48,335 bases of DNA. Source: CAZAXU01 sp964489245 (lineage in GTDB: Bacteria; Bacteroidota; Bacteroidia; Flavobacteriales; Flavobacteriaceae). Below, in pieces: positions 13,061 through 22,652 of the stretch. The notes below the pieces were generated by a model. That model made no database searches, was not told the DNA's origin, and was given only the letters and a program-made list of their open reading frames with translations. A program made the translations under genes and the position numbers. Numbering within the stretch: the stretch's first letter is position 1; each line of letters starts with the position of its first letter. Where the stretch lies: positions 1 to 48,335 of the forward strand of contig CAZAXU010000012.1 of assembly GCA_964489245.1 (NCBI GenBank). The letters run 5' to 3'.

Positions 13061-15337
13061 ATGAAAACAAGATATTTTCTTCTGTTTTTTCTGAGTATCG
13101 GTTTATTGCACGCACAAGAAAAAGAAACCCCAAAAGGACATTATAACTACAGCAAATTTCGTCAAATCACAAATTTGCTTCCAACACCAAACGAATACAG
13201 AACCGCATCAGGAGCCCCCGGGCATGCTTATTATCAAAACAGAGCAAACTATAAGATCAAGGTTGAATTGATCGATGATGAAAAACAACCTAAAATCACA
13301 GGTAGTGAGACCATTACTTATATCAACAACTCTCCGGATCAACTCGATTATATCTGGATACAACTCGACCAAAACAAAAGAGCACCTAATTCTTTTACCG
13401 ACCAAGTGAACGATGACGGAGACAATGTGATGATGCGCCCCGGCAAATTTATTTCTCAATATACCAACTCCGGATACAAAGGCGGATATCATATCACAAA
13501 AGTTTCCGATATCAACGGCAACAAACTTCCTTACACCATCAATTTTACCATGATGAGAGTAGATTTACCCAAACCCATCAAGGCAGGAGGGCAATATAAC
13601 CTCAAGATTGATTGGTGGTATGATATTAACAATTATCCTGAAGATTGGGGCAGGTCAGGATATGAACACTTTGACAAAGACGGAAACAATCTATACATTA
13701 TTGCACAGTTTTATCCCAGAGTTGCCGTATATAACGATGTATACGGTTGGCAAAATTTGCAGTTTATCAAAACCGGTGAATTTACACTTGAATTCGGCAA
13801 TTTTGACGTGGAAATCACCACACCTGCAGATCATGTTCTTGACGGAACCGGTGTTTTGCTCAATCGTAAAGAAATGATGGGCAAAAAACAATATGGCAGA
13901 TATCTCAAAGCAAAGAAATCTTTTGATAAGCCCGTGATGATTATCACCAAAGAAGAAGCCGTTGCAAATGAAAAAACAAAAAGTACAAAAAAGAAAACTT
14001 GGAAGTTTAGAGCCGAAAACGTAAGAGATTTTGCTTTTGCATCATCCAGAAAGTTTCTCTATGACATGATGAATGTGAGATTGGCAACAAAAACCGCTCT
14101 AGCCGTTTCTCTTTATCCGAAAGAAGGAGAGCCGCTTTGGAGCAAACAATCTACCAGAGCCGTGGCACAAACCCTGAAAAACTATTCGAAACACTTGTTT
14201 GATTATCCTTATCACAAAGCCATTTCTGTCAATGCCTATAGACAAGGCATGGAATATCCCATGATTTGCTGGAACTACGGAAGACCGAATGAAAACGGAG
14301 AATATACGGACAGAACCCGAAACGGCGTGATCAAAGTCATCGTTCATGAAGTCGGACATAATTGGTTTCCAATGGTGATTAATTCCGACGAAAGACAATG
14401 GACTTGGATGGATGAAGGTTTCAATACTTTTATGGAACTATTGACTGAACAAGACTATGAAAAACAACTAGGCTTTCCTCTGAATTCCAGAGGCTTGCCA
14501 AAAAGCGTTGTGCCCTTCATGAAAGGCGACCAAAACAAAATTCATCCCATCATGATTAATTCCGATCTAATGCATAACCGCAGTATGACTGCCTATAGTA
14601 AACCTACAGCAGGCTTTTATATGCTCAGAGAGGTGATTATGGGAAGAAAACTTTTTGATTATGCCCTGAAAACTTATGCCAACAGATGGAAATTCAAACA
14701 CCCCACGCCGGCAGACTTCTTCAGGACAATGGAAGATGCCTCTGCCATGGACCTGGACTGGTTCTGGAGAGGGTGGTTTTTTACTACAAGAGTGAACAAT
14801 ATGGGTATCAAAAATGTAGAAAAATTCTATCTTACCGACAAACCCACCGAGAGAATGAGAAATATGGCAAAAAGATATGGCATGAAAGTAGAAGATTTTC
14901 CCCCGTATGTTTCTCTGGTAACCGAAAACAGCAAAGACTTTACGCCTGACATGAAAAGTAAAAAATCATTTTTGTCCAGAGCAAAAACTTTAAAAAACTT
15001 CTTAGACAAAAACTATAGTCAAAAAGAACAAAAAAATCTCAAGACACCCAAATATTTTTATCGTATTTCCTTTGAACAAAAGGGAGAACTGATTCTACCC
15101 ATTTTAATTAAGATTACTTATAAAGACGGCAGTACGGAAATGAAAAAATATCCGGCAAAAGTTTGGAGATACAACGATAAAGAAGTGAGTAAATTGCTGC
15201 CCAGCAACAAAGAAATTGTCAAAATTGAATTAGACCCCGACAATCTCACGGCAGATATAAATCAAAGCAACAATACTTGGCCCAAACAAGCCCGAGAAAC
15301 CGAATTCAAAAAATTAAAAAAACAAATTCAAAAATAA
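13061..15337 (+). CDS. Secreted M1-family metallopeptidase
   Basis: The 758-residue protein has a cleavable signal peptide (MKTRYFLLFFLSIGLLHA, then QEKE), so it acts in the periplasm or outside the cell. The zinc site is complete: HEVGH at residues 429-433 and the third ligand glutamate at 452, giving HExxH-x18-E. A GMEYPM stretch upstream corresponds to the GxMEN substrate-binding motif. The N-terminal half is the beta-rich M1 domain. The start at 13061 is set by the signal peptide and the upstream -7 box; codons further upstream overlap the previous gene. It is followed by tatA/B and PAP2 genes. It is probably an aminopeptidase used for peptide nutrition. Confidence 0.88.
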   Translation: MKTRYFLLFFLSIGLLHAQEKETPKGHYNYSKFRQITNLLPTPNEYRTASGAPGHAYYQNRANYKIKVELIDDEKQPKITGSETITYINNSPDQLDYIWIQLDQNKRAPNSFTDQVNDDGDNVMMRPGKFISQYTNSGYKGGYHITKVSDINGNKLPYTINFTMMRVDLPKPIKAGGQYNLKIDWWYDINNYPEDWGRSGYEHFDKDGNNLYIIAQFYPRVAVYNDVYGWQNLQFIKTGEFTLEFGNFDVEITTPADHVLDGTGVLLNRKEMMGKKQYGRYLKAKKSFDKPVMIITKEEAVANEKTKSTKKKTWKFRAENVRDFAFASSRKFLYDMMNVRLATKTALAVSLYPKEGEPLWSKQSTRAVAQTLKNYSKHLFDYPYHKAISVNAYRQGMEYPMICWNYGRPNENGEYTDRTRNGVIKVIVHEVGHNWFPMVINSDERQWTWMDEGFNTFMELLTEQDYEKQLGFPLNSRGLPKSVVPFMKGDQNKIHPIMINSDLMHNRSMTAYSKPTAGFYMLREVIMGRKLFDYALKTYANRWKFKHPTPADFFRTMEDASAMDLDWFWRGWFFTTRVNNMGIKNVEKFYLTDKPTERMRNMAKRYGMKVEDFPPYVSLVTENSKDFTPDMKSKKSFLSRAKTLKNFLDKNYSQKEQKNLKTPKYFYRISFEQKGELILPILIKITYKDGSTEMKKYPAKVWRYNDKEVSKLLPSNKEIVKIELDPDNLTADINQSNNTWPKQARETEFKKLKKQIQK

Positions 15338-15341
15338 ATCA

Positions 15342-15349
15342 TACTTTTG
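15342..15349 (+). promoter_or_regulatory. -7 box for the tatA/B gene
   Basis: TACTTTTG lies 18 bases before the ATG at 15368. The surrounding 25 bases match the pepT promoter region (21379-21403) at 22 positions, including a shared AAATCATACTTTTG. Confidence 0.5.
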
Positions 15350-15367
15350 TATTAAAATCATGCGCAA

Positions 15368-15646
15368 ATGACATTCTTGTTTATCAGCTATAGCGAAATA
15401 TTCGTCGTTTTTGTCGTGCTCCTTTTGGTCTTCGGTCCGGAAAAACTTCCCGAGATTGCAAAAAATTTGGGAAAAGGAGTCAGACAACTGAGAGATGCCA
15501 CCAATAATGTCAAAAAAGAAGTCCTCAAAGAGACCCATAAAGCAGGCATAGATGCCGAGGCTGTTGAAAAGCTCAAAAAAGAAATCAAAGACACTAAAAA
15601 AATCATGAACATCTCTGAGGAAATTTCAAATACAATCAAGAGATAA
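15368..15646 (+). CDS. TatA/TatB-family twin-arginine translocase subunit
   Basis: The 92-residue protein has one N-terminal membrane helix (residues about 5-22), the hinge FGPEKLPEIAKNLGKGVRQL, and a charged amphipathic tail of about 55 residues. It would form part of the Tat pore that exports folded proteins. The FGPEKLP hinge and longer tail make it more TatB-like than the 63-residue TatA at 42037. No tatC is in the window. Its stop codon TAA is followed directly by the ATG of the PAP2 gene, so the two are coupled. Confidence 0.85.
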   Translation: MTFLFISYSEIFVVFVVLLLVFGPEKLPEIAKNLGKGVRQLRDATNNVKKEVLKETHKAGIDAEAVEKLKKEIKDTKKIMNISEEISNTIKR

Positions 15647-16213
15647 ATGATTGAACAAATACTACAATGGGATCAGGAAATTTTTGTCTATCTCAATCAT
15701 TTCGGACAAAAACATTTTGACGGTTTTTGGATATTTTTTACCAATCAAAAAAACTGGATTCCGCTCTATTTATTCGTTGCCATAGCCTACTTTAAATATT
15801 TGGGTTGGAAAAAGGCGTTGAGCGCATTGGCTGTCATCGGCATTTTTTTGGCAATTTGTGATCAAAGCACCAATTTCATAAAAGCCTATTTTCATCGATT
15901 GCGCCCTTCTGAAGACCCTTTTCTGGAAGGAAAAATTCGGGAACTATTGCATCCGAACAACCATAGTTTCATTTCAGGGCATGCATCAAATTCCACTGTC
16001 TTTGTTTGGTTCAGCATATTTCTGATCAAAAAATATAGTCCGTGGATATTCACACTCCTACTCTGGTGGATGCTGTTTATGTATAGTCGCATTTATGTCG
16101 GCGTGCATTATCCTTTAGATATCGTTTTTGGCATTCTGTGGGGATTTTTGCTCGTTATTCCGGCAAAGCTCTTGTATCAAAAGCTGGCGAAAAAAATGCA
16201 AGATACCGAATGA
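15647..16213 (+). CDS. PAP2-family membrane phosphatase
   Basis: The 188-residue protein has about five membrane segments and all three acid-phosphatase motifs: KAYFHRLRPS (KxxxxxxRP), SFISGHA (SGH) and SRIYVGVHYPLD (SRxxxxxHxxxD). Such proteins remove phosphate from lipid phosphates, for example undecaprenyl pyrophosphate during cell-wall recycling. Its ATG directly abuts the tatA/B stop. The gene end faces lptF/G across 58 bases. Which lipid it acts on is not shown by the sequence. Confidence 0.88.
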   Translation: MIEQILQWDQEIFVYLNHFGQKHFDGFWIFFTNQKNWIPLYLFVAIAYFKYLGWKKALSALAVIGIFLAICDQSTNFIKAYFHRLRPSEDPFLEGKIRELLHPNNHSFISGHASNSTVFVWFSIFLIKKYSPWIFTLLLWWMLFMYSRIYVGVHYPLDIVFGILWGFLLVIPAKLLYQKLAKKMQDTE

Positions 16214-16271
16214 CCAATACGATTAAAAAAAACTCGGAAAAAGAAATGATTTGAAAAAACAGCGCATAACA

Positions 16272-17708
16272 TCAATTCTCTAATCGATTCTTTTGAAAAA
16301 GAGACTTGAAAAATGCCGTTATGGTTGACATACTGATAAATTCATAATCTCTATTTGCCGTATAGGTGAGAAAAATACCCAAAGGAAGTAAAACGAGTGT
16401 GGAAAGCCATGCGCCCAGATAAGGAGGAATGCCTCCTTCTTCTGCTGCATTTTTTCCTAACATACTCAAAATATAATAGACCAAAAAAATCACAATGCCA
16501 AAAACCATTGAGATGCCGAAACCTCCTTTTTTGATGATGGCACCAAGAGGAATACCGACAAAAAACATGATAATTACAACAATGGGATATGCAAATTTTT
16601 CATAGAATGCATGTACATACTTATTTTGTTTCACCGTATGCGACTGAAAAAAATTAAGTTTTCTTTTTGCCAACATAATCATGGCGTCTGCCTTGCTCAC
16701 CGCCCTGCTATAGACGGAATGCACGCCTGAATTGTCTATCACTGCAGAATCTGAAAGCAATGCATAAACATCTTTATATTTTCTTTTTTTAGCCTCTCCG
16801 GAAATGTTTTTTATATTGTTTCTTTTTATAATCTCACTCGACAACGAACTGTAATTGTTATCTCTTTCTCTTTGCAGAGTGTCTATTTCTTTCTTTAAAT
16901 CAATGACATTCAGCATTTGATATGCCGATGAAATCGATGTGTTGTCCAAATCTACATCATTCAAATCGGAAATATCAATATTGATTAAATGCTCTTTGAA
17001 AGTGGTCTTCATTGCCGGAAATTTTCTCCTGTCACTTGCTTTTTTCTGTTGACGCGCCAAATCTTCATAAAAACCTCCGTCAAACAACAACAGTTGAACA
17101 ATCTGATTATCGGGATCACTTTTAAAAATACCGGTCTTGGCAATTACGAGCTTATCCGGAATGCCTTTCACTTTTTGATGAATAACAATGTCGCGCAGTT
17201 TATTGTTGTCTTTGCCATATTTCTCTTCCACATGAATATTAAACCCCTCAAGAGAATTGAATACACCTTGCTTGATCGCCGCACTAGGCATTTTCTTTCC
17301 TATATTTCTACGAAGGTTTCCAAACTTATAGTTTCCGTACGGCAAAGCCGTATTGGCAAAAATAAAAGTTCCAACAGCCAGAAGAATGATAAATACAATC
17401 AGATATTTCATCGATTTGACTAATGAAACACCCATAGATTTGATTGCTGCAAACTCCGATCGCTCTGACAAACCTCCAAAACTCATAATTCCACCCAACA
17501 AAATGGAGAGCGGCAACGATTGCAATATGATAATCGGAGAAAAATAGATTAAGAATTTAAGAATCACAAAAAGCCCTAAACCTTTTCCGGCTAATTCATC
17601 AAAATAGAGCCAAAAAGTTTGAATCAAAAAAATAAAATAGATAACGACAAAACTCGAAACAAATTTCTGGAGAAATAGTTTTAATATGTATCGATCTATG
17701 GTTCTCAA
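16272..17708 (-). CDS. LptF/LptG (YjgP/YjgQ) lipopolysaccharide-export permease
   Basis: The 478-residue protein has three membrane helices at each end and a large periplasmic domain between them (about residues 120-370), the layout of LptF/G. The opening MRTIDRYILKLFLQKF and the coupling-helix segment GGLSERSEFAAIKSMGVS are typical. It works with the LptB ATPase to extract lipopolysaccharide from the inner membrane. The middle domain carries an unusual charged insert (IDLKKEIDTLQRERDNN) that could form a coiled coil. It is the last gene of ftsK-lolA-lptF/G, five bases after lolA. Whether it is LptF or LptG is unclear. Confidence 0.87.
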   Translation of the reverse strand: MRTIDRYILKLFLQKFVSSFVVIYFIFLIQTFWLYFDELAGKGLGLFVILKFLIYFSPIIILQSLPLSILLGGIMSFGGLSERSEFAAIKSMGVSLVKSMKYLIVFIILLAVGTFIFANTALPYGNYKFGNLRRNIGKKMPSAAIKQGVFNSLEGFNIHVEEKYGKDNNKLRDIVIHQKVKGIPDKLVIAKTGIFKSDPDNQIVQLLLFDGGFYEDLARQQKKASDRRKFPAMKTTFKEHLINIDISDLNDVDLDNTSISSAYQMLNVIDLKKEIDTLQRERDNNYSSLSSEIIKRNNIKNISGEAKKRKYKDVYALLSDSAVIDNSGVHSVYSRAVSKADAMIMLAKRKLNFFQSHTVKQNKYVHAFYEKFAYPIVVIIMFFVGIPLGAIIKKGGFGISMVFGIVIFLVYYILSMLGKNAAEEGGIPPYLGAWLSTLVLLPLGIFLTYTANRDYEFISMSTITAFFKSLFQKNRLEN

Positions 17709-17713
17709 AAGTG

Positions 17714-18349
17714 TTAGTCTAGTTCATTGATATAGAAATCCTTGTACTTATCTTTTGAGAAACTGAATATTTTTGCCGGCAAAACTTGATCGGTTAAGAA
17801 TTTATTGATTTCCAAGGTGATTTTAGAACCGTTTTTCTCAATGATAATAACATTGAAGATATGATAGGTTTTGGGGTCTATGCCCAATAAGATATAAGAC
17901 TCTTCAGACTTTGAATCTTTTGGAATCAACCGTATATACTGAATCATTCTTCCTTTTATGTTTTGCTTAACACCCATTTTGTAGCGATAGCCTTTCTTAT
18001 AAAAAGAGAAGATTTTTGTGGGGGTAAACTCATTTTCATCCTCAGATTTTGAAATATTTACCTCTTCATTTTCATGAATGATTTGATATCTTTTTTGTCC
18101 GTCAAAAATATCGTCAATACCCATATAATTGGCATGGAATTTATCGCCTTCTATAGTCACATTTCCTTTTGTTTGCTGCTTGATTCCCGCTTGTTTATTA
18201 TGCAAAGCATATTTGAATTCCGCATAAATATTTTCATATGAACTCAATTTCTCAGACACCCGATTAAGCATCTGAGTTGCTTTGGCATCACTTTGAGAAC
18301 GAGCAGTCATTCCCAACAGCACGACAAATAGTAATAGTAATTTTTTCAT
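17714..18349 (-). CDS. lolA: LolA-like outer-membrane lipoprotein carrier protein
   Basis: The 211-residue protein has a signal peptide (MKKLLLLFVVLLGMTARS, then QSDA) and a single LolA fold: an early LNRVSEKLSSYENIYAEFKY segment, then alternating beta strands such as TKGNVTIEGDKFHANYMGID. LolA carries lipoproteins through the periplasm from LolCDE to the outer membrane. The gene lies between ftsK (14-base gap) and lptF/G (5-base gap) in one operon, a flavobacterial arrangement. A tryptophan-rich lipid pocket is not obvious, so the exact ligand is inferred from family membership. Confidence 0.82.
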   Translation of the reverse strand: MKKLLLLFVVLLGMTARSQSDAKATQMLNRVSEKLSSYENIYAEFKYALHNKQAGIKQQTKGNVTIEGDKFHANYMGIDDIFDGQKRYQIIHENEEVNISKSEDENEFTPTKIFSFYKKGYRYKMGVKQNIKGRMIQYIRLIPKDSKSEESYILLGIDPKTYHIFNVIIIEKNGSKITLEINKFLTDQVLPAKIFSFSKDKYKDFYINELD

Positions 18350-18363
18350 GTTTCCAATCTTTT

Positions 18364-20715
18364 TTAGTTCTGTTCTGCATTAAAAAACTCGTCTAACGCA
18401 ATCACATCGGGAATCAAGACCTTTCTTGCTTTGCTTCCCTCAAACGGACCTACAATTCCGGCAGCTTCCAACTGATCGATAATTCTTCCGGCTCTGTTAT
18501 AACCCAATTTCAATTTGCGTTGCAACAGCGATGCTGACCCTTGTTGGGCGCCCACCAAAATATATGCGGCATCCTTAAAGAGTTCATCTCTGTCTTCTAT
18601 AGAGTCATCAAAACCTGTGCCACTATTTTCATCCTCTACTTCAGGAAGATGGAATGCTGTTGGATAAGCACGTTGTGATCCGATATAGTCTGTGATATTT
18701 TCAACTTCCGGTGTATCCACAAAGGCACATTGCAGCCTGACCAAATCATTTCCGGTGGAAATCAGCATATCTCCTTTTCCAATCAACCTATCTGCTCCTC
18801 CGGTATCCAAAATGGTTCTGGAATCAATTTTAGAAGTCACCATAAAAGCAATTCGTGCAGGAAAATTTGCCTTGATAATTCCCGTGATAATATTCACCGA
18901 GGGGCGTTGTGTAGCTACAATCAAATGGATTCCCACAGCTCTTGCCAACTGCGCAATCCTGGCAATGGGCAACTCCACTTCTTTTCCTGCGGTCATAATC
19001 AAATCTGCAAATTCATCAACCACCAAAACAATATAGGGCAAAAAACGATGCCCTTTCTCCGGGTTGAGTTGTCTTTTTTTGAATTTTGCATTATACTCCT
19101 TGATATTTCGAACCATTGCATCTTTCAATAAATCATAACGCATATCCATTTCTTTAGACAAAGAATTGAGCGTTTTGACTACTTTGCTGGTATCAGTGAT
19201 AATCACTTCTTCTTCATCGGGAAGTTTTGCCAAAAAATGTCTTTCTATTCTATTGTATAAGGTCAACTCGACTTTTTTTGGATCCACCAAAACAAATTTG
19301 AGTTCTGCCGGATGTTTTTTATACAACAGTGATGTCAGAATTGCATTGATTCCTACTGATTTTCCTTGCCCTGTGGCTCCGGCCACCAAAAGATGCGGCA
19401 TTTTGGTCAAATCAAAAACAAAGGTTTCATTTGAAATATTTTTTCCGATAGCCACCGGCAATTCCATTTCTGCTTCTTGAAATTTCTTTGATTGCAGCAC
19501 GGAACGCATCGGAACAATTTTCCTAATCTTGTTGGGAACTTCTATGCCAATAGTGCCTTTCCCCGGCATAGGCGCAATAATTCGGATACCCAAGGCGCTC
19601 AACGATAGCGCTATATCGTCTTCCAAATTTTTTATCTTTGAGATTCTTACACCTGCTTCCGGAATAATCTCATATAAGGTCACCGAAGGGCCCACAACTA
19701 CATCAATTTTTGAAATCTTAATTTTAAAATCTAACAGTGTTTTAACAATCCTGTCTTTATTTTGCTTGAGTTCATTCTCGTTGTATGTGATTTCAGTTGA
19801 ACCATAATCTTTCAAAAGATCAAAAGTGGGAAACTTATAACCTGAAAGATCTAAAGTGGGGTCAAAATGTCCGAATTTTTCGACCAAAGTTTCCGCCTTT
19901 TCAACAATTTCCTCATCTTCAGCAACCTCCACATGAAATCCTGCATCCTTATTTTCTTTGAGACCAGGCTTAGATTCTTTAGGTTCAGAAGAGATTTCTT
20001 CTTCTGATATCTCGTCACCATGCACGATTTTATTATCCGACTCAACAATATCAATATTTTTCGGTTTATCCGATGAAATAATCGATTCGTCAAGAACTTG
20101 ATTATTCATCTTCTCATCCTCCGTCATATCTTCTTTTGGTGCTCGCTTAAAAAATTCAGTAATTTTTTCGGCATCCAGTCCCAACTTAATGCTCAACACC
20201 GTTAACAGCATGAAAATCAGCAATATAATCGCACCTACCTTTCCTAAAAATTGTATTGATATCATACTCAATTCTCTACCGAACAAGCCGCTCCATAAAT
20301 AGTTTTCGGGAAATACCAACGCTAAAAAAAACGCTCCAAAATACATATAAATGAATCCCCAAAGCCATTTTTTAAAGTGTTGAAAAAACGATTTTTTCAA
20401 AATAATATACAAACCGGAAAGCATTGTCAGCAACGGAATAATAATTGAAAAAACACCGAAACCTTTATATACCAACATATTTCCTATAATTGCTCCAACT
20501 TTTCCTATGAAATTTTTTGCAGGCTTACCCGTCAGTCTCAAATCCAGATTGCTCTGATCAAATTTCCAATGGAAAAAATAGGAAACGATAGCCGCAAACA
20601 CCAAAAAGCCTACAAACAAAAAAACATAACCCAAAATAAGTTTGTTCTTATCATTGATCTTCAAATCGGGTTTGGAAATTACCTTTTTCTTTTTTTTGCT
20701 TACTTTCTTTGCCAT
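18364..20715 (-). CDS. ftsK: DNA translocase FtsK/SpoIIIE
   Basis: The 783-residue protein has four membrane helices between residues 27 and 178, an acidic linker (about 195-275), and the motor. Walker A GATGQGKS is at 446-453, and Walker B is YIVLVVDEFADLI near 565. A C-terminal gamma winged helix (ASLLQRKLKLGYNRAGRIIDQLEAAGIVGP) recognises polar DNA motifs. FtsK pumps chromosome ends through the closing septum and activates XerCD recombination. The protein is shorter than E. coli FtsK because the linker is short, as is usual in Bacteroidota. It is first in the operon with lolA and lptF/G. Confidence 0.95.
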   Translation of the reverse strand: MAKKVSKKKKKVISKPDLKINDKNKLILGYVFLFVGFLVFAAIVSYFFHWKFDQSNLDLRLTGKPAKNFIGKVGAIIGNMLVYKGFGVFSIIIPLLTMLSGLYIILKKSFFQHFKKWLWGFIYMYFGAFFLALVFPENYLWSGLFGRELSMISIQFLGKVGAIILLIFMLLTVLSIKLGLDAEKITEFFKRAPKEDMTEDEKMNNQVLDESIISSDKPKNIDIVESDNKIVHGDEISEEEISSEPKESKPGLKENKDAGFHVEVAEDEEIVEKAETLVEKFGHFDPTLDLSGYKFPTFDLLKDYGSTEITYNENELKQNKDRIVKTLLDFKIKISKIDVVVGPSVTLYEIIPEAGVRISKIKNLEDDIALSLSALGIRIIAPMPGKGTIGIEVPNKIRKIVPMRSVLQSKKFQEAEMELPVAIGKNISNETFVFDLTKMPHLLVAGATGQGKSVGINAILTSLLYKKHPAELKFVLVDPKKVELTLYNRIERHFLAKLPDEEEVIITDTSKVVKTLNSLSKEMDMRYDLLKDAMVRNIKEYNAKFKKRQLNPEKGHRFLPYIVLVVDEFADLIMTAGKEVELPIARIAQLARAVGIHLIVATQRPSVNIITGIIKANFPARIAFMVTSKIDSRTILDTGGADRLIGKGDMLISTGNDLVRLQCAFVDTPEVENITDYIGSQRAYPTAFHLPEVEDENSGTGFDDSIEDRDELFKDAAYILVGAQQGSASLLQRKLKLGYNRAGRIIDQLEAAGIVGPFEGSKARKVLIPDVIALDEFFNAEQN

Positions 20716-20968
20716 TCAATAAATCTAAAATTCATATTCAAATAATCTTCAAAAATCGGACTTTTTGAGCAAATTAAAAAATTTTTCTTTGATATGACAT
20801 AATCCTTTTACTCCAAACTCAGAAATAATCTGAAAAATGTTTGTATAAGCTTCAAAAAAACATCACGAATAAAAAGAAATTCCTTACTTTTACGTCTAAT
20901 TATTTTGATGCAAAATGAATGCATTAAAAAGTCGATACAGTTTAAAAAAAATCTAAAAATTCAAACCG
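20716..20968. other. Longest intergenic stretch, divergent ftsK/ridA control region
   Basis: These 253 AT-rich bases separate the ftsK start from the ridA start. A weak -7-like TACTTTTA lies at about 20885 on the plus strand. A 13-codon open frame (ATG near 20915, MNALKSRYSLKKI) precedes ridA. No hairpin terminator, RNA gene or repeat is visible. Confidence 0.5.
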
Positions 20969-21349
20969 ATGAAAGAACAAATAACATCCAATAATGCCCC
21001 TGCCCCAATAGGACCGTATAGTCAAGCCATACAAACCGGTGCTATTCTTTTTATTTCCGGACAAATTCCGATGAATGCACTTACAAATGAGCTCATCACA
21101 GATGATATCGAGCTGGCAACACACCTCGTGCTGGAAAATTTGAGGGCTATTCTTGAAGAGGCAAAAATGAATTTCAACAATGTTGTCAAAACTTCAATCT
21201 TTTTGAAAAACATGGATGATTTTCCTGTTGTAAACGAAATTTATGCCGGATATTTCAAAGGAAAAACGCCTCCTGCCAGAGAAACCGTGCAAGTGGCAAA
21301 ACTACCTAAAGACGTGCAAGTGGAAATTTCCGCTATTGCAGTCAAATAA
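20969..21349 (+). CDS. ridA: RidA-family 2-iminobutanoate/2-iminopropanoate deaminase
   Basis: The 126-residue protein is full length for the RidA/YjgF family. It opens with SNNAPAPIGPYSQAIQTGAILFISGQIP, has the DIELATHLVLENLRAILEEA helix, and ends with the signature PARETVQVAKLPKDVQVEISAIA, including the arginine that binds the imine acid carboxylate. RidA hydrolyses reactive enamine/imine products of PLP enzymes to keto acids in the cytosol. It stands alone on the plus strand, followed by pepT 60 bases later, which has its own -7 box. Confidence 0.93.
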   Translation: MKEQITSNNAPAPIGPYSQAIQTGAILFISGQIPMNALTNELITDDIELATHLVLENLRAILEEAKMNFNNVVKTSIFLKNMDDFPVVNEIYAGYFKGKTPPARETVQVAKLPKDVQVEISAIAVK

Positions 21350-21384
21350 TGACATTTTACATTTTTATATACATTATCAAATCA

Positions 21385-21392
21385 TACTTTTG
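21385..21392 (+). promoter_or_regulatory. -7 box for pepT
   Basis: TACTTTTG lies 17 bases before the pepT ATG at 21410 and is embedded in the same AAATCATACTTTTG sequence seen upstream of the tatA/B gene at 15368. Confidence 0.5.
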
Positions 21393-21409
21393 AATCAAAA
21401 TTATTTATC

Positions 21410-22639
21410 ATGGAAAAAATTATTGAACGATTTATAAAATATATCAAAATAGATTCACAATCAGATCCTGAATCTACAAAAACGCCGAGTACGGACAAAC
21501 AATGGAATATTGCCAAAGTTCTAAAAGAAGACTTAGAAGCAATAGGCATGCAAGATGTCGAAATTGACGATTTCGGTTATGTCTATGCCACACTTCCTTC
21601 AAATATCCAACATCAAGTTCCTACTATAGGTTTTATTGCACATTATGATACTGCTCCGGATTATAGCGGCGCAAACGTAAACCCGCAATTTATTGAAAAT
21701 TATGATGGAAGTGATATCGTTCTCAACAAAGAAAAGAACCTGATATTATCTCCGAGTTATTTTCCGGAACTTAAAAAATATGTAGGAGAAACCATTATTC
21801 ACACCGACGGAAACTCTTTGTTGGGTGCAGATGATAAAGCCGGAGTTGCCGAGATTGTGGACGCTATGGACTATTTAATCCAACATCCCGAAATCAAACA
21901 CGGAAAAATTAGAGTAGGTTTCAATCCCGATGAAGAAATCGGTATGGGAGCAGACAAATTTGATGTGAAAAAATTTGGCGCTGAATGGGCTTATACCATG
22001 GATGGGTCTGAGGTGGGAGAACTGGAATATGAAAATTTTAATGCTGCCGGTGCCAAAGTGAAAATCAACGGAAAAAGCGTACACCCGGGATATGCCAAAG
22101 ACAAAATGATTAACTCCATGCTAATTGCCGCAGACTTTATCAGTCGATTTCCAAAAAATGAAACACCTCAAACAACTGAAAAATATGAAGGGTTCTATCA
22201 TCTGCACAATATGAAAGGTGATGTGGAATTGACAGAGCTTAACTATATTATCAGAGACCACGATAGAAAAATTTTTGAAGAACGAAAAGTCTTCTTCCAA
22301 AAAGTCACGGATCAGCTCAATGAAAAATATGGAAAAGGAACTATTGAACTTGAACTCAAAGATCAATACTACAATATGAGAGAAAAAGTGGAACCCGTGA
22401 AACATGTTATCGATATTGCAGAAGAAGCCATGATAGATTTGGGCATTAAACCCTTGATAAAAGCCATCCGTGGCGGAACCGACGGTGCACAACTTTCTTT
22501 TAAAGGATTGCCTTGCCCGAATATCTTTGCCGGAGGACTTAATTTTCATGGTCCCTATGAATTTGTTCCGATTGCGTCCATGCTCAAAGCCAGAGATTTG
22601 ATTATCAAAATTATTGAAAAAACAGCTGAAAAATTTTAA
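21410..22639 (+). CDS. pepT: Peptidase T (tripeptide aminopeptidase)
   Basis: PepT removes the N-terminal residue of tripeptides in the cytosol using two zinc ions. The 409-residue M20 protein shows FIAHYDTAPDYSGANV (first metal histidine and aspartate), SLLGADDKAGVAEI (bridging aspartate with catalytic DDKAG), GFNPDEEIGMGAD (glutamate pair), and FHGPYEFVP near the end (last histidine ligand). AIRGGTDGAQLSF is the PepT-specific substrate loop. Length is normal. It precedes gcvP by 13 bases, so the two may be co-transcribed despite unrelated roles. Confidence 0.95.
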   Translation: MEKIIERFIKYIKIDSQSDPESTKTPSTDKQWNIAKVLKEDLEAIGMQDVEIDDFGYVYATLPSNIQHQVPTIGFIAHYDTAPDYSGANVNPQFIENYDGSDIVLNKEKNLILSPSYFPELKKYVGETIIHTDGNSLLGADDKAGVAEIVDAMDYLIQHPEIKHGKIRVGFNPDEEIGMGADKFDVKKFGAEWAYTMDGSEVGELEYENFNAAGAKVKINGKSVHPGYAKDKMINSMLIAADFISRFPKNETPQTTEKYEGFYHLHNMKGDVELTELNYIIRDHDRKIFEERKVFFQKVTDQLNEKYGKGTIELELKDQYYNMREKVEPVKHVIDIAEEAMIDLGIKPLIKAIRGGTDGAQLSFKGLPCPNIFAGGLNFHGPYEFVPIASMLKARDLIIKIIEKTAEKF

Positions 22640-22652
22640 GCCTTTCATACAA

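Noticed and set aside
15368..15646. Complete Tat operon
   Set aside because: Only single TatA/B-type genes are present at two distant places; no tatC is in the window.
20915..20956. 13-codon leader peptide before ridA
   Set aside because: It has no attenuator hairpin, no run of regulatory codons, and is well within chance for this base composition.
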